DNA from: Erythroxylum novogranatense
Lineage: Eukaryota; Streptophyta; Magnoliopsida; Malpighiales; Erythroxylaceae
Assembly (NCBI GenBank): GCA_029891385.1
Contig: CM057224.1
Location: forward strand, 7,192,001-7,256,000
Reading direction: 5' to 3'
DNA length: 64,000 nt
Part shown: positions 1 through 11,432 of the stretch, piece by piece
How the letters are laid out: each line of letters starts with the position of its first letter
How positions within the stretch are numbered: the stretch's first letter is position 1
Made by a program: the position numbers and the translations under genes
Notes under the pieces: generated by a model
Databases searched by the model: none
What the model was told of the DNA's origin: nothing
What the model saw: only the letters and a program-made list of their open reading frames with translations

Positions 1-1554
1 TTCGACCTAGATATCCTAAGGTTTTGATTACCATCTCTCGAGCTCTAATCAAGTAATTCTAATTTAGTTCGCTAATAATATAATGGTAATCTCTCGATTT
101 ACAAAACTACTCCCAATTATTTAATTAAATTTCTAACAATCCTAAAGATAATTAATTCACAATTAAAAGTTCTCTCCTCAATTGTTAATTAATCTAATAA
201 TTACAGGTATACTAAGCTACCGACTCCCATAGCATACCTTAACACAAATAACTTGATTAACTATCTCAATTTATTACTAAGTACAAGTATAACAATTATC
301 ACAATGCATTCATAGATATATTGAATCTAACAAGAATAAAGTTCAACTAAACAATTTAAGAATAATTCCTAATATGGATTTAGAAACCTGCAATCATGTT
401 TAACATCTTAGGAATTCAAATAAACATTCAAGACAATAAAAGAAATATCTTTGCCTATCACAATCACGAGGGACCATGATAGTGAGGCATCACGATTGTA
501 AGATGCCTGCATACATCTAATATCTTCTCTATTCTTCAATTCCCTATTTACATAAATTCATAAACACATCAAACATCTCTTAAAACATAAACTTAAGATT
601 AAATTCTTTCTCTAAACCAATAAAACAGTTAGAACATATACAAACATTAACAAAAGCATAATTCTAAGCCTATACAAATGATAACCATATAAGAAAACAC
701 TTAAACACCTAAAAAACATACTATAATCTACACCTATCAACATCCCAACACTTAAACCTTTTTTATCCTTAAGTAAAACTAAAAACAAACAAAAAACAAT
801 TAAACATATAATCACATAATCATTCAAGATGCAATAATGATACAATGACATCAAATCTTAAGGAATTAACTTAATCTTAAACATCAATCACTCAAAATGT
901 GTTAACATATTAACTTATTCCTTTTATGTTTTAGTGCTTTGATTTGAATATACATGTCAATCAAAATATAAACACCTTATTCTGTAGCACTGGCAAGTAT
1001 ACATTTATGATTATTGATCAATAAAAAAGACAGACTATCACTAAATATCATTTCATGAAAATACATGCTATTTGTTAAAAATTAGTAGGTTTTATTTATT
1101 GTAACAACAATTTTTAATTTTCTTTAACAATAACCTAATATTTGACTTAAAGCAAACTCCTTTTATGAATATCTCCCAGTTACTTAAATAGGTTACATTT
1201 TTTATTTAGCTTGGTTGGAGCGTCATTATAGTCTTTTGATGTGAATGCCCCCAGTTACTTAGCTAAATCTTAACTCTCAACTAGCTACCAACTTTACTCT
1301 TAGCCTAATTTTCTTAAAAAGGGTTAGCAGAATAGGAATTTAACACACATGTTTTTACCATTTAATTTTTTAGTCTATCTCATTTGTTTTTAGTCAACCA
1401 CTCTCATGAAAGGGTATTAATAATGTTAACCAATTTAATTGACTATAATTATCAATGTGTCCGAATAAAATTTATAAAGTGAAAGAATAGGTATCATATC
1501 CTAATTAACATACATATTCGTCCAAAAGAAACTTAAGACAAAAAAATCACAAGT
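1..1554. other. AT-rich intergenic or repeat-derived DNA, no gene seen
   Basis: No convincing coding segment was found on either strand; the open frames here are short and of AT-rich composition. Near 465-520 there is a small island with the inversely related words CACAATCACGAGG and CATCACGATTGT, and a 12-bp direct repeat CCCAGTTACTTA occurs near 1175 and 1250. The block may be old LTR-element DNA, but no ends, PBS or PPT could be identified. Confidence 0.5.
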
Positions 1555-1999
1555 CACTATACCTTTACAATTTAAAAGAGATTCGATTTGTATATTTGCT
1601 CAATGTTTCATCCTTCTGCATACTTAAGGCTTCAAATTCCCTCCTTAAATTTAGAACTCGCATCTACCTAGTTCTGTCACTGCCTTGGTACTCCTCTTTC
1701 AATCTATCCCAGGCTTCTTTAGCTATTATACAGGTTATGATTATGTAAAAAAACAGAATCTGCAATAGAATTCTATATCAAAGATTACCTTGGATTTTTA
1801 TTTTTTATTTTTCTTCACTGTGATTTTTTATTTGAGCCAAGGTAGGGTTTTCAGGAAGGGCTAGCAGAGGCTTGTCTTCCTCTACTATTTCCTAGACATC
1901 ATAGACTTCTAAGTAGACTTGCATCCTAACTGATCATATATGATAGTTTTCTCCAATTAGGATTCTTGGAGGATTAAAAGATTGAATACTTGATACCAT
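1555..1999 (-). pseudogene. Ty1/copia gag remnant (UBN2/DUF4219-type)
   Basis: Read on the minus strand from the ATG at 1999, the translation opens with MVSSIQSFNPPRILIGENY and continues through a block of the form WDRLKEEYQGSDRTR and LRREFEALSMQKDETLSKY. This is the typical layout of the copia gag polypeptide: an N-terminal 'loves-gag' segment followed by UBN2. At least five in-frame stops and one likely frameshift (around 1745-1800) break it, and the sequence stops before any zinc knuckle. The start codon overlaps a TGGTATCA-AG string that resembles an initiator-Met primer binding site, so the gag lies immediately inside an LTR end. It is a truncated, dead 5' fragment, and no pol follows within the window. 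Confidence 0.7.
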
Positions 2000-2002
2000 C
2001 TG

Positions 2003-2280
2003 ATTTTTGGTTGGTTAAAAAATTTATTTTTTGGTCCGTTGAAGATCAACTGTGGTTGTGATATCACTGATAAAAGTTGCAGCAAAGCTATTGTTGAAAA
2101 ATAGAACAAAAAAAAAAAATAAAGGCAAGAGAAAGAACTTAATTGTTGTGAATTGCAGACTAAATCTTATTAATGACAGTAAGTGTTTAAGTAGAGAACA
2201 AAAGCATAATAATTTTACTTGAATTCTAATTCTAATAATCCGAAAACTACTCTGAAAGGAACTTGAATCCAGCTGCACAA
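2003..2280 (-). repeat. possible copia LTR remnant
   Basis: This stretch lies directly upstream, on the minus strand, of the copia gag remnant and of its PBS-like TGGTATCA string. Read on minus it could run from TGTGCAGCTGG (2280) to AAAAATCA (2003), i.e. TG...CA termini of about 280 bp. No second LTR copy or target-site duplication is visible, so the boundaries are inferred only from position. Confidence 0.3.
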
Positions 2281-2334
2281 GGATTGCTATTAATATACTA
2301 CTAGTAAAAATAAAAACTTATAATTCCAAAACTA

Positions 2335-2529
2335 ATGACGAATGTTAAAAACAGATACTCTCCGATGAACAATGTTTCCCCCCAACCGGACTCCGAATCT
2401 CCACAACCAGATCACGCTGGTCATATGGCCAAGAAAGCTCGCATTCGCGAACGAGAAGAAGATCCTCCACCCCTTCAACACCCTTCCCCCTCCAGTCCCC
2501 CAAATTATCAACCTACTGTTACAGGTCAT
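2335..2529 (+). pseudogene. LINE ORF1, N-terminal piece
   Basis: An open frame from the ATG at 2335 encodes a short Pro/Asp-rich, basic segment with KKARIREREEDPP around residues 33-45. It runs straight into the Athila-like LTR at 2530. Plant LINE ORF1 proteins often begin with such a charged, proline-rich leader before DUF4283. The partner piece resumes at 19855, after the inserted element. The frame is offset by one base across the junction, so a small frameshift or sequence error lies nearby. Assignment rests on position and composition, not on a diagnostic motif. Confidence 0.55.
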
Positions 2530-3788
2530 TGATTGAACCCAAGTTTAATATATAAGTGGCTACACTTTCATGGTTGTTAATGCACTTTTTGACTCTTAAT
2601 TCATGATTTTTGTGCTTAAATTAGTCTCTTACGGTGAGCTTATGTTTTATACAATTTGCTAGTAAAATTGTACAAATTGACATTAATTGCATTATAATTT
2701 TTCTAAAAACAATTGATACTGGAAATTGTTATTTTATATTGTAGGAGAAAAGGAGTCAAGAAGGATCAAAAGAGTTAACATGGCATGAAGTCCTTAAGGC
2801 ACGTCGTGGCGTGAACTAATCATGCCGCGGCGAAATGTAATTCCCACATCGCGGCGCATCAACACAGATCGTACGTCGCGACGTCAACAATTCAGCACGT
2901 CGCGGCGAGCAAACTAGATCGTACGTCGCGTCAACAATTTATACGTCGCGACATGCAGACGGATACCCGGACTCTAAATAGAGATTTCTCTCACTGTACC
3001 GACCCGGCCCATGACCCATCCTTTAAATCCTGCCGAATTAGGTTATCATCATCATCTGGATCTGGATGGGCAATCGACAAAAGGGGAGAAAAGAGGAGAT
3101 CGACGAGCAAGAGAGAAGAAGAGGAAGCAACATCGTCCACCACCCAGGGTTCCCTTCGAGGTTCCCTGGGGATAACTTTTGCATTAGTTTTCATCTTCTG
3201 TTTTTACCATCGCCGTCCACCATGGATGACTTGGAGTCGTTGCGAGTTGTGAGGCTTCCGGTTGCTATGCGTGGCTTGGCATTTCTTTCCTGTTGAAGAT
3301 GCAGTGATGGCTGGAGTTCACCGAAGGGGAGTAACTTAATCTGTAGTTTAGCTATGATTTATAAATGCCTAGGTTTAGGGGTTTGTAATTTGTAGTGAAG
3401 CTACTTGATTATAGCTAAATGTTTGACATTTAATGTGTTGTTTGGATTGGTAGTTTACATTGTCACATTTAACTACATTGTTATGAACAGCCGAGTTGGG
3501 GTTTATTGCTGTGTAGTTAGATTAGCTTAATTAGAGTTTAATTAAGCGTTGAACAATGTAATGTGTTATGGGTTTGTTTATGTAGAACTTTGTGCTTAAA
3601 TATATGAAGTCTCATATATGTCAACTTGTGATCTTGTTGATTCTCTTTTATCTGCCTAATTGTGTTTGATAATGAGTTGATGCTAGATTTCATTTGACCC
3701 ATTGCATTGGCAAATCCCCTGCACACACTAAGATGTTTTTAACAAGGTTTTAAGCAATGGAGTTCATTGATTAAATCCTTGGACTTAA
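2530..3788 (+). repeat. Athila-like left LTR, 5' portion
   Basis: This portion is nearly identical to 18092-19390 of the right LTR. It holds a cluster of CG-rich palindromic words (variants of CGTCGCGACG and CGTCGCGGCG) at about 2798-2955, fewer than in the right LTR. The 99-residue frame beginning near 2953 also occurs in the right LTR at 18567; it is a consequence of LTR duplication and has no recognisable domain. The LTR is cut at 3788 by the next element. Confidence 0.82.
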
Positions 3789-6700
3789 TGTAACATCCCA
3801 TCACCGATGGGAAGGGTATTTTGGTAACTTGGGATGGGTTAATCTCGGCATGCACATACAGCATATAGCCTCTGGGATTGACGGTCTGTTGCACTTGCAC
3901 ATGGTATACATGCATTCATGACATTTTCCGACTTATGTTTCAAATTGAGATCTTTTGTGAAATTTATGGGATAATGGTATTCGAAAAATTATTTGGAGTG
4001 CGCCATAAATTGTTTTACATTATTAGGGATTTATGAGAATTTTTCTGGAATTTTTCGGGGTTCTGGCCCGGACCGGAAAATTGCAACTGACTGGCTGAGT
4101 GAGCCTTTTTTGTACTGAAAAGGATTGCCTAATGGCATGAGATTAGTGGATAATTGAGGTTAGAATAATATTCTAGTGCCATGATTAGAGATTAATAGGA
4201 ATTAGTACTAAATTAATTTGGATTAGGATAAATTATATTTTATTAACTTAAAGCCAAGTGTCCCATTTCATTAAATGGTTTTGTCTTATACTCTCCCTCA
4301 CATACGACCTTCTCCTTGCTTCTTTTAACTTCTTAATCACTTAAAAAGGCCATTTATCCTTTGCATCTCCCGAAACTTGCCTCTTCTCTTTGGTGTGCTT
4401 CTCCTCCATTGAATTTCTTTATCTCCTTCCATTCCTTTGTTGGTCTTGCATATATATACATGTATTCTTATCTCCTTGCTTACTTCTACTCCCATACAAA
4501 CCAAGGTTAAGCCTTGTGATGATGGTGAAGGGTGATAGTCGTAGGTGTTGAAGAAAGTAGAAGAGAAATTAGGAAGTTGTTATAAGTTGGAAGATTGAGT
4601 GAAAGATTGAAAGCTTGACTAGGTAAGACTATGTTTTGAGCTTTGATCATTCATTTAATGCATGAATTAGTAGATAGAAGCATTTATGAGCATCCTTTGA
4701 GCATTTATTTGATTATGGAAGTGGTAGGTTTGAATGGGTTTAATGTATGCTTGTGTGAGGGAATTGGTTATGGTAGTTACAACATGTGATAAGAGTGTTA
4801 TCAATGATATTTGTGATGAGTAATGAATGAAAAAAAAAAGTATGGAAGTGTGTAAGTATGTGCTGCCAATTGTTGTGTCATTAGATAAGTATATGTTGTG
4901 ATGAATTGTGGTTGAATTAGAGGTAGAAATGGATACTTAGTGATGTGTAATTGATGTTAGAAGTGATAGGAGATAGGTAGTAGTTGAAAAGCTGGAAATT
5001 TCATTTTGACCTATTGGAATGTTTTGTTCATAACTAATTGTGTAGGTGTGCAAATGAGGTAAGGTTTGTGCCCAATGAAACTTTGGGATGTTGGCTTCAA
5101 TTTAGTGTGAAATAGGTGTTGTTGAATTGTAATGTTAGAGGGTCGAAATTTTGCATGGGAAGTTACTGTTTTATTGCCTATGAACAGTAACCGAAACCTT
5201 AACCTATGAGTTTTGCTGATTTTTATAAATTAATTGATATGGAATTTAGGAAAATGGTCTTCATGAAAGTTGTAGCATATTGAGTTAGCTTTCCATTGCC
5301 ACTGATTTTGCAATTTTTAGATATGGATAGTAGGAGTTATGGACTGATAACTATGGACTGTTTTTATGCATGAGTGAAACCTAGCTGGATTAGCAGATTT
5401 GGTGTACTTTCTGTTTTGGAGTAATTTTAGTGATTTTTGTGGACTGAATTGGTTTTAGGGATGTACTGAAGAGTTCTAGATGATACATTGATCTTGGAAA
5501 TGATATATGGCTTATAATTTTTGGAAATCAGATGTGGGAGGTATGGAATTTCAAAAGTGAACCTACATTGTGATGTTATGTCTTTGATTAGGTCGAAACT
5601 TGCATAACATATTTGAAACTGTTAGAGGCTGAATTGGAGTTTGGTTATTTCAGGAAGAATTGAATTTTGAAGATTTATCTTTTAGGGATTTAATGTTATG
5701 ATTTTTCTGACTTGTGTACGAGGAGTTATGCTTGTTATAAGTTCTTCGCTCAAATTGAATGGTTTCAGGGACAGCAACATTGAGGGAATTAATTGACTTG
5801 TTTAGCAATGGATTTTGATTTTGGGTTGTTCATGAAAGTTGTAGATGACATTGTCATGTTGATGAGCATATTTATTGTGCAATTTTTGACTGAACTGAAT
5901 GAGAGTTACTAAATTTACCATGTGCTGTTCTGTTTTAAGAAGTATGGACTAGGCAGCATCTTTGATTGGATTTTGACACCCTTAGGGTGGAATTGATTGT
6001 TATGGTCTTCTTGAGAATTGTAGAGATTTTATGATCTTTCCAACAAGCTATGGTTTGTATTTTCCGATTTGTGTGTTAAGAATTATGGTTGTTGGAAATT
6101 CAGATTGGCAATAAGAAAGAAAGGGAAGAGAAGAGGTAGAATTTTAATGGCACTAAGTGACCTACTTGCTTCTTTTGTCAATTTCTTTTCCGTCCGACGT
6201 CCGATTGACCTGATTCGTGAGGCATCGGTTTGTGACACAGTGAATTTCATTTATGAGAAATTGGGAATTTTAGGCGGAAATTGGCGTGGCCGGGTAATGG
6301 AACATTTAATCCTTGTTTTATTTAATTGAGGACCTATAGAGGTCCGAATTATGTCGGCGCCAATAGGTTTCTAATTTTAGAGGAATTTTATGATGGGAAA
6401 ATTTTGGATTAGGGCCGGAATGCCATGAACATGCATTATACACGTTTTAATTATTCCATGTGCATTGTTTGGTCATTCTAACTATCTGATGGGTAATGTT
6501 TCCTATTTTAATTGCTATAGAGGCTCGGTTGGACCGTAGATCCACGGACGTGGCAGAGACTTCCCGGCATTAGCTCGGAAGTTATTAGGTGAGTAACCTA
6601 GTTGGTTCCTCAACCTTATGTGTTTAAGATTTTGCAATTATGCCATGTGGAGATAATGGATGGTTTATGTGTGTTTGATTTTGATTGATTTCGGACCATA

Positions 6701-7834
6701 GGTGTCTGAAATATTTGGAATAAGATAACGAAGTGCTACTTGTGTGTAACTGTGTGTGAATGTTTATATTGGAGATCTCGGACCAAAGGTCCAAGGAAAT
6801 GGGAAATTGATATTGAAGTGTTAATTGTTTGTTTCAATACATTGGATGTGACTTTTAAATGCGATATGGTATGATGCAATAAATTGGAAAAATATATGAT
6901 TGAAATACCGGACCGAAGGTCCGAAGAAATAGGAAATGACATTGAATGTAAGTGATAGAAATAACTGTAAATGAAAATTGGAACATATGCATTCATGCAT
7001 AAGGACATGATCGAGATAAAGGCGGTTGTACCGAGGAGCTGACCACCGTATCGGGGCATATCACGCCTAACGTATATGAGAGCTTTCACCAGCGCACAGA
7101 CCTCAGTCCAACGTATTGAGCCTCGGGCTCGATGTATTAGGCTTCAAGCCCAATATTTGAGAGCCATCGCTCAATGCAATGTGCCCGATTCTTGGGGCAG
7201 TTTGGTAAAGCAGTCACAACAACATAATGAAAATGGAAAGGGTCTCATGTGCATTGCATATATGGTATGATTGAATTTGGATTGTATGAAAGGTGATCGC
7301 CTTACATTTGTGAAATGTAATGGTATGTATTATTTGAGATTACATTTGTGAATCGTGATCGTATGTGATATTTGGTAAGCTGATTGAACATGCATGAATT
7401 GAGTGAACCATCAATGATGGTTTCTCACTGAGTTCGCAAAACTCACCTAAAATTTGCATCTATTTTTCAGGACTTAGAAGAATACCCGTTAGGCAGCAGG
7501 CGTATGACATCTGTTAGTTGAGGAAGCGGAGAAGTGGTCGGGATCGGTTAGCGTCATCTTAATATTTCTATTCTTGGACTTTTGTATTACTAAATTGGAC
7601 AAGTTGTAAAGTCAATTGAGTGAAATAAATTGTAAATGTAAAAAGGGCCCCAAGGCCATTGAATTGTTTATATAAATTGTTTTCCGCATTCACGATAATA
7701 TGTGTGAGTATGTGTTAAAAAAAAAGTTATACTGAGTTTTCTATTGAGTGATGTAGCACGCCACCCTCGCGGGGCACGGACCTGGATATCACCGTCGATG
7801 TCGGGTTCAGGTCTTGCGGGAATGGGGTGTTACA
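3789..7834 (+). repeat. left LTR of the LARD-like element
   Basis: 4046 bp, TG...CA termini. A CATATATATACATG string near 4449 (mirrored near 12078 in the other LTR) is a possible TATA region. Between about 5260 and 6130 the sequence is built from imperfect modules of roughly 160-190 bp that share CATGAAAGTTGTAG, ATTTTTG and GAGTTATG words. Between 6680 and 6930 the word GGACC-AAGGTCC recurs about every 90-130 bp, and 7090-7190 holds hairpin-forming units around GAGCCTCGGGCTC. Short open frames inside (for example 6069-6329) have no domain support. Confidence 0.88.
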
Positions 7835-7840
7835 TTTAGG

Positions 7841-7852
7841 TGGTATCAGAGC
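7841..7852 (+). other. primer binding site, initiator-Met tRNA
   Basis: TGGTATCAGAGC lies 6 bases inside the left LTR. It is the canonical plant PBS complementary to the 3' end of initiator-Met tRNA and fixes the element orientation as plus. Confidence 0.9.
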
Positions 7853-10800
7853 CCAGAAGTACAATCTTACATGGGCATTCTGAAAAAAAAATGTGTGTCA
7901 AGTTATGTGCATTTAAGTTATGTCACGGCAGACAGTGACAACTGATCCCCAGTGTAGCATACGAGTCGTATGCATAAGTATGTCTCAGTCGTTTAAGCGA
8001 TTAGAAAAAGTGAGAAAAAGGATAATGTGTTAGAATGTGAGAAAAGGAAGTAATGGATATTACCTGATAGGAAAGAGGGTATGGTTTGATCGGATAGAGC
8101 GAATATTTAGTGTATTGAGATTGATGGGTATATTGTGAAGTGCAAAATTGGAGTGATATTGGGTATATCCTTGAATATGAGTTAGAAATAAAGACTATAG
8201 TTGTAAATTAATAGAGGAAAAATAGAGATGTGATAATGGTAAGATTTACAGTGTATAAGGTAAATGAAAATAAAGTGTATCTATGATATAGAAAAGTTAC
8301 AATTGGGATTGATTACCGTGATGAGAGTTATAAATAAGGATTGGTGATTTGGGGTCAAATTATACATTAAGTGCAAAATCAAGAATGATTTCATATCTAT
8401 GATATAGATATGAGTATGGAAATATATGGGTCTAATGCAATAATGAAAAGATTGAAATGTAAGACAATGAAATTGGTAGATGAAAAAGTTGTTCGGGTTT
8501 AATTGATCTGCCTAAGTAAATGCACACCTGATTATGGGAGCCCTATGTTAAGTGAAAATGTTACCCTGTAACTGATGAGTTAATGGCTACTTACTAGCCA
8601 GAATTCTTGTCAAAAAAAAAAACCTTTATGAGTTAGAAGAAGAAATGAAAGTGCTTATAACGATTAGTTGTGAATGAATTGAGATTGTATATGATCCTCA
8701 CAAGCGAGGACGGGTGTAAATGGGAAGATTGTTGAGTTCAGATTATATGATCACTGTAAGTGTATATGTGATAGTGGGATTACCATCATGGGTGAACTGA
8801 GCAAGCATAAATGAATAATTTGCGTGAACATGATATAGGAGGTAATCAGTGGCCTATTACATAAGCTCCGATTATGATACCGGTAGCTCAAGTTCAAAAT
8901 GAGTGGGAGTAAGGCATGAGAATGCTCAGAATGATCAATTGAGAAAGAAGTGAGACAGTTAAAGATGTCCGCATTGGTAGTGAGCTTGAGGGAATAAAAA
9001 GAGGGACATGAATATAGTAAGGTCCCCATGATCAAGAATTGGTACCAAAAAGAGAATGGTTATCGAGAAGTAAATACAATTAAGGTATTCTTAGCAGTAC
9101 GATCTATTAACGGGCAAATTGATGGGACTATAGAGATATATTGTCAGATAGGATGTGATGATTAGGGTAATGATGGCAAGATAGTAGAGGGAACGAAATT
9201 GTTTAAGTACTCTTCAGAGATTTATCTTAGTGAAGTATCAAGAGTAATGGCGATTTGTATTACATCTGGCGAGAGACTCTAGCGTAAGAGCTCAACTGTA
9301 CTCTTGAAAAAGTGTACATTATGTTAATGAGATGATTCTGATTATGTAAGAGAATTACTGAATATTAATTGCGTCTTTGAGAGGATTAAAGGTTCGTGTA
9401 TACCTTGTGTAAGTATGTTCTGAAAGTATGAGATCGATATAACGATTGTTTATTCAAGTCATTGAGGGATCTATCGTGAATAAATTAAGTTATGAGGAGG
9501 AATTAAGGTAAGGAACATGTGACAGAATATGTCATGATGAGAAAATTATAAGGAAATTGTTCCTCATTGGAGATGTTCGATAATTAACAAGTTATATGAA
9601 TCAACTATGGGTACGGAAAAGGAACATGTCTCAATTGTGTTTGGAGTGGATAATAGATAAGAAATAGATAAATTGGTATTGGTGAGAAAATTGGTTATCA
9701 TGCAAGTTTCATCAGAGTGAAATAAGGGATGAATTAGTATGCGAATATGGGATATCGAGAGAATTAATAAAGATATAAGTAGTGATAAAATGTGAAAGTT
9801 CAAAAGATATGTGTATGAGGAATTTGGAATTAATGAGAACTAATGGAATACTGGATGCACTCATAAATTGTCAAAGATTTTCTGGTTTTAGCGAATCGAC
9901 AAGAATAACTGAGGAAAACATGTGAATGTTATGGTGATGATCTTAAAGGAGACATTTGAAGAATTTACTATCTATATTGAAGTGTTTGATAAAGGTTACG
10001 ATGTGATCTATAGAAATTGGATAAAGTGATTTTATGCACCTTGGGATAAATATGATTCCATAGGCGGTATTATGATTGATGATTTGAAATTTGTTATCTT
10101 GAGTGTGGCCTAAAATCTTGGAGACATTAATCGTATAGAAATAGTTTGGAGATGTCTATGAATATGCAAATCGATACCGATTGAGTTATTTCGTGCATTT
10201 GAATGATTTGAAAAGGATTCATGGTGATTACTCCAAACTAAGCTAATGGTGCAATTCAAGGATTGAGCAAAGAAATAAATAAATAGATAAATAAATTCAA
10301 TTGCGAAGATCAAAATTCGGTAATAAGGTTATCAAATCTAGTGTATTATTGAGTGTTAATAGTCGAAGCCCGACAAAAGGGCAAAAGAAAGCATTATTAG
10401 TTATGGAATTTCAAAGTAGGTGTGCTTCAAAGCGGATTGGCAAAACCCAAGTGAGGATGTAGAAGTTGTAAACCGTATCGAAGAACTGAAGATAATTCCA
10501 ATTGTTGAGGAAAGTGATAGGTATAGTTCAAATTAAGAAATATGGGTGAAACTCATTACGGGGCTATTGAGTGAAAGCGTAAGGAATAATGGAAGCTTTA
10601 TGTTCTAGCAAGAGCGTATTGAAAGAGTAATTGAAAGGTTAGAATGAGAAATCAAATGATTATAAGTGAATGGTTAGAAAGCACAAGAAACAATCGAAGT
10701 GTTATGTTAGAGAAAAGTATTGTGGAAAAGCAATTAATGGTATAGTCGTCAAAGTGAGCGATGACATGTGTGATTAACCAACGGTATTTTGGATTTGGGA

Positions 10801-11419
10801 TATGAGATTGATGTATAGTGCAAAGGGTTTATGGCATGACAATCATTATTTTGGTGTCACCATTGAAAAGTGTATAAGGGTCTTCTTGTTCAAAAGGAGT
10901 CGTTATCCCTATATTATGTGATCGAGGCAATAAAGTGATAGGTTAAGTAATTTAAGATGGTGACAATGAGTTAAATTGATTCACCGAGGTTACAAATGTC
11001 ATGAGATTTGTGGGTTGATAATAACGAAATCTGATAAGTAATAAATGAAATATTTTGAAGTGTGTCACCCCGGCCACAATGTACTTAGGTGGAAATAAAG
11101 GTGTAATTACGGAAAATTGAATTAAGTGAGGAGTGGCCTCTATCTGTTGTGGTGTGAATAGCATTATGGATTGGTAAGTTAGGCTAAAACCTAAAAGATG
11201 ATTCGGATTCACAAAGTGTTTCAAAGATAGAATTGGAAATATTGTTAGGATCCGATATATATGTTAAGGGAAAAAGAGTGATTGATTGTTTTGATCTCCG
11301 TTCATTGACCGAATTTGGTCGGGTAGTGAAAACAGTGAGAAACAGAGGGTATTAATCAAAAGGACTCCCCTGCTTTCCTGATAAATCGTATATGAAATTT
11401 CGAGGATGAAATTTTTATT

Positions 11420-11432
11420 AAGAGGGGAGAAT
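11420..11432 (+). other. polypurine tract
   Basis: AAGAGGGGAGAAT directly abuts the right LTR. It follows the conserved chromovirus-type pol 3' end string, so the orientation agrees with the PBS. Confidence 0.85.

Larger units (their letters stand above)
7835..11432 (+). other. non-coding interior of the LARD-like element
   Basis: About 3.6 kb of AT-rich sequence with dense stops in all plus-strand frames. I could not recognise gag, protease, reverse transcriptase, RNase H, integrase or chromodomain fragments beyond the short pol-3'-end-like string before the PPT. Either the coding region decayed beyond recognition by eye or it was never there, as in LARDs. Minus-strand frames of 60-117 codons here lack similarity to anything I know. 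Confidence 0.6.

Noticed and set aside
612..854. 80-codon minus-strand hydrophobic frame
   Set aside because: AT-rich composition gives spurious hydrophobic frames; no domain, neighbour or conservation support.
2953..3252. 99-codon frame repeated at 18567-18866
   Set aside because: Both copies lie in the two LTRs of one element, so conservation is explained by LTR duplication; no domain, no codon-level signal.
6069..6329. 86-codon plus-strand frame
   Set aside because: Lies within the 4-kb LTR, is broken in the sister LTR at 13750-13790, and resembles nothing known.
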